The notes under the pieces are model-generated. The model was not told where the DNA came from. It was given only the letters and a program-made list of their open reading frames with translations, and searched no databases. A DNA stretch of 64,000 nt, from NCBI GenBank assembly GCA_018241425.1, contig JAFEDU010000002.1, positions 124,001 through 188,000 of the forward strand, written 5' to 3'. Shown in pieces: positions 51,906 through 61,169 of the stretch (position 1 is the first letter of the stretch; every line of letters begins with the position of its first letter). Source of the stretch: Pseudomonadota bacterium. GTDB lineage: Bacteria; Pseudomonadota; Gammaproteobacteria; Steroidobacterales; Steroidobacteraceae. A program made the position numbers and the translations under genes.

Positions 51906-52973
51906 GTGACCGAACCTGAGCTCCTCAACTTGACGCCGGCCGTGGTGCGCTTCGGGCGGCTCGGGGACATGGTGATGCTCACAGCGTTGCTCGGGGAATT
52001 GCACGCGCGCTATGGACGTCCGTGCCTGGTAGTGGGGGCCGGTCCCTGGAATGAGCCACTCCTTACCGGCCATCCTGACGTCGCGCAGGTGTTCGACCTC
52101 CCGCGACACTCCCCGTTCCTCTTCAGCGGCGCCGCCTGGCGCGCGCTTTGCGCCCTGCGGCGCAGTGCGCCCGGCCCGGTCTACGTCTGTGAGTACCAGC
52201 CGCGCCAGGTGCCGCGCATCCGCCGCTTGCTCAAGTGGGGCGGCATTGACCCGCGCCGCTGCCTCTACATCACGGACCCGCCGGGACGCGGCGACGAACC
52301 GTGGGTGCAGCGGCTGGTCAGCTTCGGGCAGGAGACACCGCCGGGGCTCCCCGCCGGGCGGATCGCGGACGCACCGGCCGGCGCCGCACCGCAGCTCTAC
52401 GCGCAGGCGGCCGACGTTGCCGATCTCGAGGGCTGGCTGGCGGCGGCCGGCCTCGCAGGGCATCCGCTCGTGCTCGTGCAGACGGGGAACTTCCGTACGC
52501 TGAGCCGGCACCGCGAGCGGTACCAGGCCGGTGGCGCTGACGACAAGGCGTGGCCCCTGGAGCGCTGGGTCGAACTCACGCGACGAATCAGCGCCGCGCA
52601 GCCGCGGCTGCGAATTCTCCTGTGCGGCGCGCCGCAGGAAGGTCCGATGCTGCGCAAGATCGCGCAGGCCGCCGCAAATCCCGCCGTCAGTGCCGCGGAG
52701 CTGCCGCTGCGGCGCCTGCTCGCTCTGTGTACGGTCGCGCAGAGCATGATCTCGATCGATACCGGCCCGGCGCACGTCGCCGCGGCCTGCGGGCTGCCGC
52801 TCCTGGTGCTCTACGGCGCCGAGGACCCGAAGAAGTGGCTTCCGCGCGGCCCGCGCGGTTCGGTGGTGCGCTCCCTCGGGGGGCCGCCGGCATCGACCCG
52901 CGTCGACGCCCTGGACGTCGAGCAGGTCCTCAGCGCCTGGCAGGCGCTGCCGCCCCGCAGTCGGGGCGCCTGA
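51906..52973 (+). CDS. Glycosyltransferase family 9 protein
   Basis: A 355-residue GT9 enzyme, the family of LPS heptosyltransferases. The C-terminal DTGPAHVAAACGLPLLVLYG motif is diagnostic for ADP-heptose binding, and VRFGRLGDMVML starts the N-domain. It faces hldD, so a heptose transfer role is likely. GTG 51906 chosen; GTG 51876 also open. Confidence 0.88.
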   Translation: MTEPELLNLTPAVVRFGRLGDMVMLTALLGELHARYGRPCLVVGAGPWNEPLLTGHPDVAQVFDLPRHSPFLFSGAAWRALCALRRSAPGPVYVCEYQPRQVPRIRRLLKWGGIDPRRCLYITDPPGRGDEPWVQRLVSFGQETPPGLPAGRIADAPAGAAPQLYAQAADVADLEGWLAAAGLAGHPLVLVQTGNFRTLSRHRERYQAGGADDKAWPLERWVELTRRISAAQPRLRILLCGAPQEGPMLRKIAQAAANPAVSAAELPLRRLLALCTVAQSMISIDTGPAHVAAACGLPLLVLYGAEDPKKWLPRGPRGSVVRSLGGPPASTRVDALDVEQVLSAWQALPPRSRGA

Positions 52974-52977
52974 GCGC

Positions 52978-53967
52978 TCAACGGTAGGAGTCGGGCCGGC
53001 TCAGGTAGCCGCTGACGTAGTCGCGGACGCCGTCCTCGAGCGAGGTGAATGGGCGCGTATACCCGGCCGCCCGCAGGCGTTCCATGCGCGCCTCGGTGAA
53101 ATACTGGTACTTGGCCTCGAGCTCCAGTGGCATGCCGATGAACTCGACGCGCGCCGCCTGCTGGCAGGCGGCGAACAGCGCCTGCGCCAGGTCATGCCAG
53201 GTACGTGCCTTGCCCGAGCCGACGTTGAAGAGGCCCGAGACCTTCGGGTGTTCGAGGAGCCATGCGATCACGTCCACGCAGTCCTTGACGTAGATGAAGT
53301 CGCGCATCTGGCCGCCGTCGGCGTAGCGCGGATTCGCGCTGCGGAACAGGCGCACCGCCTGACCCCGGGCGACGGCGGGGTAGTTGCGCGCCACGACCGA
53401 CTGCATCGACCCCTTGTGAGTTTCGTTCGGGCCGTAGACGTTGAAGAACTTGAGCCCCACCACCTGGGGCGGCAGGGGCGCCTGGCGTTCCTGCAGGCGC
53501 GCGACGCGCCGGTCAACCAGGTGCTTGCTCCAGCCGTAGGCATTGAGTGGCCGCAGGTGCGCAAGCGCCGCGCAGCTGCCGTCGTCATCGAACCCCGCGC
53601 TGCCATCGCCGTAGGTCGCCGCCGATGAGGCATAGATGAACCGCTTGCCCTGGGCGGTGCACCAGGCGAGCAGATCTAGGGTCGCGCGACTGTTCTGCGC
53701 GTAGATGAGGTCGGCATCGGTCTCGGTCGTGGAGCTGTTCGCGCCCATGTGCACGACGGCGTCGAGGCGCGCGCCGTGCTGGTGCAGCCACTCGGGCAGC
53801 GCCTGCGGGAGGATCAGGTCCGCGATCTCGTGGTGGGAGAGGTTGCGCCAGCGCTCGTCGTGCCGGAGCCAGTCGCATACCACGACTTCCGCGCCAGCGG
53901 CGGCGAGGTGCGCGACCACGTTCGAGCCGATGAACCCGGCGCCGCCGGTGACGAGGTAGGTCTTCAT
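52978..53967 (-). CDS. hldD: ADP-glyceromanno-heptose 6-epimerase
   Basis: A 329-residue SDR epimerase converting ADP-D,D-heptose to ADP-L,D-heptose for LPS core. NAD motif GGAGFIGSN at residues 8-16, YGWSK active site and the family block VYGPNETHKGSMQS are present. Follows gmhB by 3 nt on the minus strand. Confidence 0.96.
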   Translation of the reverse strand: MKTYLVTGGAGFIGSNVVAHLAAAGAEVVVCDWLRHDERWRNLSHHEIADLILPQALPEWLHQHGARLDAVVHMGANSSTTETDADLIYAQNSRATLDLLAWCTAQGKRFIYASSAATYGDGSAGFDDDGSCAALAHLRPLNAYGWSKHLVDRRVARLQERQAPLPPQVVGLKFFNVYGPNETHKGSMQSVVARNYPAVARGQAVRLFRSANPRYADGGQMRDFIYVKDCVDVIAWLLEHPKVSGLFNVGSGKARTWHDLAQALFAACQQAARVEFIGMPLELEAKYQYFTEARMERLRAAGYTRPFTSLEDGVRDYVSGYLSRPDSYR

Positions 53968-53970
53968 CGC

Positions 53971-54546
53971 TTAAGCCTTCTGCGCGCGCGGCGCGCCTTC
54001 GTCCTCGAGGCGCGCGGTGATGCGCGCGGCCTGCTCGAGCGTGGCCACCACGAAGTCGGGGTGTGCCGGCAGCCCGTCGCTCGTCTTGCCGTCCGCCGAC
54101 AGCAGCATACTAACGCCCCCGAGGTTCTGGCCGAGCTCCACGTCGCTGCTCTTGTCGCCGATGACGACCGTGTGCCCGGGGTCAAAGCCGAAGCGCCGCG
54201 CCGCCTCCAGGACCAGGCGCGGAGCGGGCTTGCGGCAATCACAGCCTTCCCCGGGTGCGTGGGGACAGTAGTAGACACCGTCGATGCGCACGCCGTCGCG
54301 GGCGAGGATCTCGAGGAGACGACCATTGATCCGGTCCACCAGCTCCCGCGTCAGCATGCCCCGGCCGATGCCGGACTGGTTGCTCACGATGATCAGGCGG
54401 TTACCGCGAGCCACCCATGCCTTGAGTCCCGCGAGCGCACCCGGCAGCAGCGCGATGCGCCCGGGGTCGTCGAGGTAGCCGTGGTCGACGATCATCGTGC
54501 CGTCGCGATCCAGCACGATGGCGCGGCGCGCCGCCGGCGGGCTCAC
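53971..54546 (-). CDS. gmhB: D-glycero-beta-D-manno-heptose 1,7-bisphosphate 7-phosphatase
   Basis: A 191-residue HAD phosphatase of ADP-heptose synthesis. The nucleophile motif LDRDGTM and zinc-site CPH...CDC (CPHAPGEGCDC) match GmhB. Overlaps hldE by 4 nt. Confidence 0.94.
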   Translation of the reverse strand: MSPPAARRAIVLDRDGTMIVDHGYLDDPGRIALLPGALAGLKAWVARGNRLIIVSNQSGIGRGMLTRELVDRINGRLLEILARDGVRIDGVYYCPHAPGEGCDCRKPAPRLVLEAARRFGFDPGHTVVIGDKSSDVELGQNLGGVSMLLSADGKTSDGLPAHPDFVVATLEQAARITARLEDEGAPRAQKA

Positions 54547-56012
54547 GTCGGGCCGCCTGGATTCATGCGCTTCAGGGTTTCGGAGGTGCTCTGGGACGGC
54601 ACCAGTTCGGCGAGCACCACCCGCCCGCCGCGTGACTGCACGAACTCTGCGCCAACCACGGTGGCGACCGTGTAGTCGGCGCCCTTGACCAGCACGTCCG
54701 GCTCGAGCCTCTCGATGAGCTTCAGCGGCGTGTCCTCCTCGAAGATGACGACCGCATCCACGCTGCGCATGGAGCTCAGCACCAGCGCCCGCGCCCCGGC
54801 CCCCTGGACGGGACGCCCCGCGCCCTTCAGGCGTCGCACCGAGGCGTCCGAGTTCACGCCCACCACGAGGCGGTCGGCCGTGTGGCGCGCCTGGGACAAG
54901 AGCGACACGTGGCCCGGATGGAGCAGGTCGAAGCAGCCGTTGGTGAACGCGACGCGCAGGCCGAGCCGTCGCCAGTGCTGCACCAGCAGGTGGGCGCGCT
55001 CGAGCGTGTAGGCCGTCACGGCCGTGCCGTCGTCGCTCCCACGCAGCCGCTCCACGATCTCGTCCGCGCTCGCGGTCGCCGTGCCGTACTTGCCGACCAC
55101 GATGCCGGCGGCGACGTTGGCCAGGCGCGCGGCGCTGCCGATGTCTGCGCCGCTCGCAAGGCTCACCGCCATGGCCGCCATCGCGGTGTCGCCCGCGCCG
55201 GTGACGTCGAACACTTCGGTCGCCACGGTGCGGATGTGCTGCGCCGCGCCGTCCGCCTGCACGATGGTCATGCCTTCCTTGCCGCGCGTGGCGACGACGG
55301 TGCTGCAGATTCCCTGGGCGAGGATGCCGCGCCCGGCGGCGATCACCTGTTCGTCGCTCGCGCAGTCATGGCCCGCGGCGCCCTGCAGTTCATGCTTGTT
55401 GGGGGTAAGGACGCTCGCGCCGCGGTACTTCTCGAAAGAGCGGCTCTTTGGATCGACCAGCACCGGCTTCCCGGCGGCCCGCGCGGCCGCGATCGCCTGC
55501 CCGGTGACGGCGGCGCTGAGCACGCCCTTGTTGTAGTCGGAGAGCACGACGACGTCGTTGCGGACGAGCGCCTCGCGGAACGCGGCAAGGAGGGCTCCGG
55601 CAACCGCCTCGTCGAGCGCGCGCGCGTCCTCGACGTCCGTACGCAGGATCTGCTGCCGGTCGGCGACGTAGCGCGTCTTCACGGTGCTCGGCCGCTTCGG
55701 ATCCGGGATCAGGTGCGTGCGCAGCGAGGGGAGTCCGGCAAGTTGCCGGGTGAGATCGGCGGCGGACTCGTCGGCGCCGACCACGCCGATCAGTTCGACC
55801 TGCGCCCCCAGGGCGACGGCGTTGCGGGCGACGTTCGCGGCACCGCCCGGCATCTGCGAGGTGCGCCCGAGCGCCATGACCGGCACGGGCGCCTCGGGCG
55901 AGGTGCGCTCGACCTGCCCGTAGACGAAGCGGTCGAGCATCACATCCCCCAGCACCAGCACGCGCGCCCGCTCGAAGGAGCCGACGACGTTCAGCAGCGC
56001 CTCATCGCTCAT
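54543..56012 (-). CDS. hldE: Bifunctional heptose 7-phosphate kinase/heptose 1-phosphate adenylyltransferase
   Basis: A 489-residue fusion. N-terminal ribokinase-like domain (GGAANVARN, GAGDTA) phosphorylates heptose 7-phosphate; C-terminal nucleotidyltransferase (FTNGCFDLLHPGH with HPGH) makes ADP-heptose. ATG 56012 fits; an upstream frame adds a doubtful leader. A dyad lies 39 bp upstream. Confidence 0.96.
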   Translation of the reverse strand: MSDEALLNVVGSFERARVLVLGDVMLDRFVYGQVERTSPEAPVPVMALGRTSQMPGGAANVARNAVALGAQVELIGVVGADESAADLTRQLAGLPSLRTHLIPDPKRPSTVKTRYVADRQQILRTDVEDARALDEAVAGALLAAFREALVRNDVVVLSDYNKGVLSAAVTGQAIAAARAAGKPVLVDPKSRSFEKYRGASVLTPNKHELQGAAGHDCASDEQVIAAGRGILAQGICSTVVATRGKEGMTIVQADGAAQHIRTVATEVFDVTGAGDTAMAAMAVSLASGADIGSAARLANVAAGIVVGKYGTATASADEIVERLRGSDDGTAVTAYTLERAHLLVQHWRRLGLRVAFTNGCFDLLHPGHVSLLSQARHTADRLVVGVNSDASVRRLKGAGRPVQGAGARALVLSSMRSVDAVVIFEEDTPLKLIERLEPDVLVKGADYTVATVVGAEFVQSRGGRVVLAELVPSQSTSETLKRMNPGGPT

Positions 56013-56050
56013 GCGGTACCCAAAGGGTGGGGCGAGCGCGGGAAGGTGCG

Positions 56051-56068
56051 GCATTCATGAGTGAATGC
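56051..56068. promoter_or_regulatory. Inverted repeat upstream of hldE
   Basis: GCATTCA-TGAG-TGAATGC is an exact 7-bp dyad in the hldE leader or promoter. On the plus strand it is followed by TCTTTT and could also end antisense transcripts. Role unknown. Confidence 0.4.
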
Positions 56069-56133
56069 TCTTTTGAATCATGTGCTTATGTCAACGCCCG
56101 GCAGGGTGGGCCGCTCCGAGCATACGGCAGGGG

Positions 56134-56169
56134 TCCGCACCGGTGCACGTGGCCGTGCACCGGTGCGGA
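56134..56169. terminator. Perfect 16-bp hairpin between S10 peptidase gene and hldE
   Basis: Arms at 56134-56149 and 56154-56169 are exact reverse complements around a 4-nt loop. It starts 12 nt past the peptidase stop on the minus strand. No T tract follows, so it may be a factor-aided terminator, an RNA-stability stem or a repeat element rather than a canonical terminator. Confidence 0.5.
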
Positions 56170-56180
56170 GGCGCCGGCCG

Positions 56181-57743
56181 TCAGTGGACGGCGTACATCT
56201 TCATCACGTCCTTCTTGAGCGACGCCTGGCTCTGTGGGCGGCTGTAGAACATATGGCCGCCCGGGTACTCCTTCACCTGCACGCGCTGTGGGTTTCCCAT
56301 GAGCGGGATCTGGTCGACGATCAGCACGGAGGCCATGAACGGGCAGGACAGGTCGTCCCAGCCGTGCACGATGAGCACGTTCAGCTTCGGGTCGATGGCG
56401 ACGATCTTACGCAGCTCTTCGACCGAGCCGCGCTGCAGGTCGCTCCCGCCGCGGCTCTCCGGATCGGAGCCGTCGCTCCAGAGCTTGTTCACCTCGTAGC
56501 TGAGCGCGTTGTAGCGCCCGGGGTACTTCCAGCCCACGGTGTGCGTCACGAAGTCCACCATCGCGGTCGTGGTTGGGGCGATGATGCTGTCCAGGAGCGG
56601 ATCGTTCGTGCGCTGGTTCGGCGCATACGGGAACGGGTCCCACATGGTGACGTTGGAGTCATAGCGGCTGCCGAGCTTGCCCTCGCTGCGGAACACCTCG
56701 CGCAGGTAGGCCTGCGTTTCCAGCCGGCCGCCCGAGCGCCGCACGAACGTCGGGTCCAGTCCCGAGAGCTCCGTCACCCGCGTCACGATGCGTTCGATCG
56801 CCTGGTCGTCGGAGCGCCCCTTGAGCAGGTCGGTCACGTAGTCGGTGCGGGTGTAGCTCACGATCTGCGCCATCGCGGCGTCGGTGAGCTTCCCCTTGCG
56901 CTCGAGGTTGGCGGCCGCGATCGAGGGCAGCGTCAGCATCCACGGCAGCGGCGAGAGGTCCCCGCCGCTGTCCGCCGCCGGCTCGAGGTACGGGGACACC
57001 AGCACCACGCCGTTCATGGCCACCCCTAGGCGCGTCTGCAGGAAGTGCGTGATGCGCGGCCCGCGAAAGCCGCCGTAGCTCTCCCCGACCAGGTACTTCG
57101 GCGAGGCCAGGCGCTCGTTCTTGACGAGCCAGTCGAAGATCACGCGCGACAGGTATTCGACGTCGGCCTTGGGGTTGTAGAAGCGCTTCTTGGCCTCCGG
57201 CTCCTCGACCTGCGCATACGAGAACCCGGTCCCCACCGGATCGATGAACACCAGGTCCGTGAAGGTGAGCCAGGTGCCGGCGTTGTCGAGCGGAATCGCC
57301 GGATCCGAGGGACTGTCGCCCTCGGCCCCGAACTGCACGCGCTTGGGACCGATGGCGCCGAGGTTCAGGTAGACCGATGCTGCGCCCGGTCCGCCATTCA
57401 GGGCGAAGGTCACCGGCCGGTGCGCGCCGGGGACGGTGTAGGCGGTGAACATGACGCTCGCGACCGTCTTGCCCTTCTCATCGAGCACCGGGAGCGAGCC
57501 CACGGTAGCCTCGTACTTGAGCACGCGACCCTCGACCGTGATCTGCTGCGACACGGTCTTGTCGGGCGGGAAGGGCGGGAGCTTGAACTCGTCGTCCTTG
57601 CCGCCGTGGTCGGCCTTGTCGCCCTTCGGGGCGGCGTCGTCCCTGGCCGCCTTGGCGGGCGGCTCCTTGTCGCGGGCTGCGAGCGGCGTTGCGGGCAGGG
57701 ACAGGGTGAGACAAAGGCACAGGATCAGGAGTGCGTTTCGCAT
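56181..57743 (-). CDS. S10 serine carboxypeptidase-like secreted protein
   Basis: A 520-residue exported peptidase. Signal peptide (1-22), then a charged Lys/Asp linker (about 23-55). Nucleophile motif GESYGG, Asp in HGWDDLSCPF and His in GGHMFYS complete the triad. S10 peptidases trim C-terminal residues at acidic pH. ATG 57743 starts the signal. Confidence 0.92.
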   Translation of the reverse strand: MRNALLILCLCLTLSLPATPLAARDKEPPAKAARDDAAPKGDKADHGGKDDEFKLPPFPPDKTVSQQITVEGRVLKYEATVGSLPVLDEKGKTVASVMFTAYTVPGAHRPVTFALNGGPGAASVYLNLGAIGPKRVQFGAEGDSPSDPAIPLDNAGTWLTFTDLVFIDPVGTGFSYAQVEEPEAKKRFYNPKADVEYLSRVIFDWLVKNERLASPKYLVGESYGGFRGPRITHFLQTRLGVAMNGVVLVSPYLEPAADSGGDLSPLPWMLTLPSIAAANLERKGKLTDAAMAQIVSYTRTDYVTDLLKGRSDDQAIERIVTRVTELSGLDPTFVRRSGGRLETQAYLREVFRSEGKLGSRYDSNVTMWDPFPYAPNQRTNDPLLDSIIAPTTTAMVDFVTHTVGWKYPGRYNALSYEVNKLWSDGSDPESRGGSDLQRGSVEELRKIVAIDPKLNVLIVHGWDDLSCPFMASVLIVDQIPLMGNPQRVQVKEYPGGHMFYSRPQSQASLKKDVMKMYAVH

Positions 57744-57844
57744 GGGAGGCCTTGGGTGGCACGGCTTAGGGGGCTGTTGCTGTCGTTGTGAGTGCGCAAA
57801 AAAATGGTTACATACCGCGCGTTGCGGGTCGAGTCCGGCCGGGG

Positions 57845-59056
57845 ATGATGGAACCACAGCTCAAGAACCCTCAAGGCGGACGGGCGCTCCCGATCGCCCG
57901 CGTCTTCCTGAAGCTCGGGATGACGTCCTTTGGCGGCCCGCTGGCCCACGTCGGCTACATCCGGCGCGAAGTGGTCGAGCGTCTCGCCTGGGTGGACGAG
58001 GCGCTGTTCGCGGAACTCCTGGCCCTGTGCCAGATGCTTCCGGGGCCCTCGAGCAGCCAGCTGGTGTTCTGCCTGGCGCTCAGGCGCGGAGGCTATGCGG
58101 GGGCGCTGGCGGGCTTCCTGGCGTTCGCACTGCCGTCTGCCGTGGTGATGACGGTTCTCGCGCTTATCGCGCTGCGACCGCAGACGCAGCCCCCCGCCTT
58201 TCTCGTCCACGGCCTGCAGCTCGCCGCGGTCGCCGTGGTGGCGCAGGCCGTGCTTGCGATGGGACGGACGCTCACTCCGGACCTGCGCCGCGCGCTCATC
58301 GGCCTTGCCGCCCTGGGCGCATCCCTGTGGCTCGGCCGGCCGGGTGCCCAGTTGCTAATCATTGGAGGCGGCGCACTCGCAGGCCTGCTCACATGCCGTG
58401 CCTGCGTCGCGGATGCGCCGCCGCACATCGAGGCCCTGCCGGTATCGCGCCGCGTGGCCGTGGGGGCCCTCACCGTGTTCCTGGCGCTGCTCGCGGTCCT
58501 TCCGCTGCTGGTCCGGGCGAGCCCGGCGCACTGGATCGCGCTGTTCGGGGCGACCTACCGTTCCGGCGCGCTGGTCTTCGGCGGCGGCCACGTGATGCTG
58601 CCGCTGCTGCGGGCCGGATTCGTTCCGCCCGGGTGGGTGACCGATGCCCAATTCCTCGCCGGCTACGGCGCGGCGCAGGCGCTGCCGGGGCCACTCTTTA
58701 CCTTCGCCGGCTACCTGGGGGCGATCTGCGCGCCGGAGCCCCATGGCGTCCTGGGCGCACTGATCGCGCTCGGCGGCATCTTCCTCCCAGGCGTGCTGCT
58801 GGTGCTCGCGGCGTTGCCGTTCTGGGATGCCGTGCGCGGCCGGACCGGGGCGCGTGCGGCGCTCGCCGGCATCAACGCGGCAGTGGTGGGGCTCCTGGCC
58901 GCCGCGCTGTGCACGCCGGTATGGACCGGAGCCGTGCACCGGCCGCCCGATGCGCTTCTGGCGCTCGCGGCGTTCCTGCTCCTGGTGCCGGCACGCCTGC
59001 CGCCGTGGCTCGTGGTCCTGGGGACGGTTGCCGCGGCTGCGCTATTCGGGGACTGA
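57845..59056 (+). CDS. chrA: Chromate transporter ChrA
   Basis: A 403-residue transporter with two homologous halves, each starting with an FGG motif (FGGPLAHVGYI and FGGGHVMLPLL). ChrA exports chromate. ATG 57845 or 57848. Faces the TSUP permease gene. Confidence 0.93.
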   Translation: MMEPQLKNPQGGRALPIARVFLKLGMTSFGGPLAHVGYIRREVVERLAWVDEALFAELLALCQMLPGPSSSQLVFCLALRRGGYAGALAGFLAFALPSAVVMTVLALIALRPQTQPPAFLVHGLQLAAVAVVAQAVLAMGRTLTPDLRRALIGLAALGASLWLGRPGAQLLIIGGGALAGLLTCRACVADAPPHIEALPVSRRVAVGALTVFLALLAVLPLLVRASPAHWIALFGATYRSGALVFGGGHVMLPLLRAGFVPPGWVTDAQFLAGYGAAQALPGPLFTFAGYLGAICAPEPHGVLGALIALGGIFLPGVLLVLAALPFWDAVRGRTGARAALAGINAAVVGLLAAALCTPVWTGAVHRPPDALLALAAFLLLVPARLPPWLVVLGTVAAAALFGD

Positions 59057-59068
59057 TTCCTTTGCGTG

Positions 59069-59806
59069 TCAGGGCGAGCGCAGGAAGAGGCCGATCGTGA
59101 GCGCGATGCCGATCGCCACCACGACCATCCGCAGGGCCCGCTCGTTGACCTTCTGCAGCATGAGGCCACCCACGACGCCGCCGATGATGGCGCCGGCGCT
59201 GGCGACGGCGGCCGCAAACCAGCGCACCTCGGGTGAGAACACGAAGATCGCGACGGCCGAGGCGTTCATGACCCCGGCGAGCACGTTCTTCGTCGCCCCT
59301 GCATTGCGCAGCGCGAGCCCGGCCGCCGTGAGTGCCGCCAGCATGAGAAAGCCGATCCCGCCCCCGAAGTAGCCGCCGTACACCGAGATGCAGAACTGCG
59401 CGATGCCGGCACCGGTGCGGTTCAGGTGCCCGGTCCCGGAGCGTTTCGGTCCGAAGCTCCCCCAGGCGAACACGGCGGTGGCAAACAGCACCAGCCAGGG
59501 CACGAGGCGCGCGAAGAACTGCGGCGGGGTCCTGAGCAGCAGCAGTGCCCCGAGCGCGCCGCCGATAAGGCTGATGATGACCAGGGCGCGGAAGCTGAGG
59601 TTGGCCGCCCCGCTGACCTGCTCGCGCCCGGTCCATCCGGTGGCCAGCTGGGCCGGAAACAATGCCACCGTGGAGGTGATGTTCGCGGCGCGCGCATCCA
59701 TGCCGGTGAGCATGAGCGAGGGCAGGGTGATGAACGAGCCGCCGCCGGCGAGCGCGTTCTGGATCCCCGCCCAGAGCGCAGCCGCGAACAGGATGGCGTA
59801 GCTCAT
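59069..59806 (-). CDS. TSUP (TauE/SafE) family permease
   Basis: A 245-residue permease with about eight helices and the GGGSFITLPSLM start plus a YFGGGIGFLML repeat, typical for sulfite, taurine or organosulfonate exporters. Substrate unknown. The gene sits tail to tail with chrA. Confidence 0.88.
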   Translation of the reverse strand: MSYAILFAAALWAGIQNALAGGGSFITLPSLMLTGMDARAANITSTVALFPAQLATGWTGREQVSGAANLSFRALVIISLIGGALGALLLLRTPPQFFARLVPWLVLFATAVFAWGSFGPKRSGTGHLNRTGAGIAQFCISVYGGYFGGGIGFLMLAALTAAGLALRNAGATKNVLAGVMNASAVAIFVFSPEVRWFAAAVASAGAIIGGVVGGLMLQKVNERALRMVVVAIGIALTIGLFLRSP

Positions 59807-59845
59807 CCGGCGGATCCGGGCCCCGGGACTGCAGCGGAAGTAGCG

Positions 59846-60973
59846 CTAACGGGGCGCCCCGATGACATCCGGCAACGGCGGGGCGGCCTCCGGCACGCCC
59901 TTCCTGAAGTCGCGCCCCACGAAGGCGGCCACGGTCGCGGCGATCTGCGCCTGGTGGACCTCCGGGGTGTGGCTGCGCTCGCCGAGCGCCGGGGTGTCCG
60001 GGCCCATCACCGCGATCCAGATGTTCTCCGAGCCCTTCTGCTCGACGCCGTGCTCCTTCCATTCCGTAAGGCCGCTGCCGCGGCCGTGGTCGGTGGTAAT
60101 GATGAGCGTCGTCTGGTCCTTGTACCGCGGCAGGGACTGCAGCGTGTTCCACAGTTCCTCGACGAAGTGGTCGAAGCCGTGCGCGCTCTGCAGCACCATG
60201 TCGTAACGGCCCTGGTGGGCCCAGTTGTCGGTCTCCCCGTAGCCGACGAACATCACGCGCGCGTTGCTGTGCGGCAGCGCGTCCAGCAGCAGTACCTGCA
60301 TGAAGCTGTCGTAGACGTCTTCCCCGTCGAAGCGGGTGGTCGTCGCGTAGAAGCGGTTGACGGTGGCCTGGTGGGAGGTGAGCGTCCCGGAGTAGGGCGT
60401 GTCCCAGCCGGCCACGACCTTCAGGTGGCTGCGGCTGACGTTGAAGATGTCCTTGAAGTTGGCCCACGTGCCGTAAATGGCCACCTGGTCCTTGGTGCCC
60501 GGCTGGCCGTTCAGCCACTCGAACACCGAGACGTTCGGGTTGGGGCCGAACTCGTTCGAGTTGATGCGCGGGTCGGGATGCCCCGTGCTCATCTCGTTGT
60601 AACCGGGGTAGGAAAACGCCAGGCCGTTCGTGACCTTGGCCACGCTCGCCTTGGCCTGGTTGCCGAAGATCTGCCCCCGGGGGATGACCGTGCCCCACAG
60701 GAACGGGAACAGCGCCTTGCGGCGCTCGCCCGGGTCGTCGCGCCAGTACTGCGCCTTCAGCTGCTTCTCGCTGTCCCAGATGCCGCCGTTCTTCTCGTTC
60801 ATCAGCTGTGCATCGGCGCCGGTGAAGATCTCCTGCCACCGCAGCCCGTCGCTCACGATCAGGATCACGTTGCGCGTCTTCAGGGCGGGTGGGGTGGGGT
60901 CCGCGAGCGCGGCGAGCGGCAGCACGGCCACGAGGCCCAGGAGCCAGGGGCGAAGCGGGGTCGGGATCTTCAT
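59846..60973 (-). CDS. Secreted alkaline-phosphatase-superfamily phosphodiesterase
   Basis: A 375-residue exported enzyme. Signal peptide (1-25), then VSDGLRW with a candidate nucleophile Thr in FTGAD, GETDNWAH and TTDHGRG giving metal ligands. Substrate unknown. ATG 60973 begins the signal. Confidence 0.85.
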   Translation of the reverse strand: MKIPTPLRPWLLGLVAVLPLAALADPTPPALKTRNVILIVSDGLRWQEIFTGADAQLMNEKNGGIWDSEKQLKAQYWRDDPGERRKALFPFLWGTVIPRGQIFGNQAKASVAKVTNGLAFSYPGYNEMSTGHPDPRINSNEFGPNPNVSVFEWLNGQPGTKDQVAIYGTWANFKDIFNVSRSHLKVVAGWDTPYSGTLTSHQATVNRFYATTTRFDGEDVYDSFMQVLLLDALPHSNARVMFVGYGETDNWAHQGRYDMVLQSAHGFDHFVEELWNTLQSLPRYKDQTTLIITTDHGRGSGLTEWKEHGVEQKGSENIWIAVMGPDTPALGERSHTPEVHQAQIAATVAAFVGRDFRKGVPEAAPPLPDVIGAPR

Positions 60974-61071
60974 CGGCGGGATCCTTTGGAAGGCGGGCGT
61001 GGATCTGCGGGCACGGAGCGCGAAGGTTAGCCTTTCGCAAATTGCCCTTACAACCTCGAAGACGCGGAGGC

Positions 61072-61101
61072 TTGACTGTCCCGCGGCCGGCATACTACAA
61101 C
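61072..61101 (+). promoter_or_regulatory. Candidate sigma-70 promoter of the TAP-like hydrolase gene
   Basis: TTGACT at 61072 and TACAAC at 61096, 18 bp apart, lie about 70 bp upstream of the ATG in the divergent gap. Weak -10; inference only. Confidence 0.35.
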
Positions 61102-61169
61102 CGCGCCAGAAGCATGAAGTTCCGCGCGCCACGGGCGCGCCTTCCGGTCGGGGGTCGCAACACTTATAT

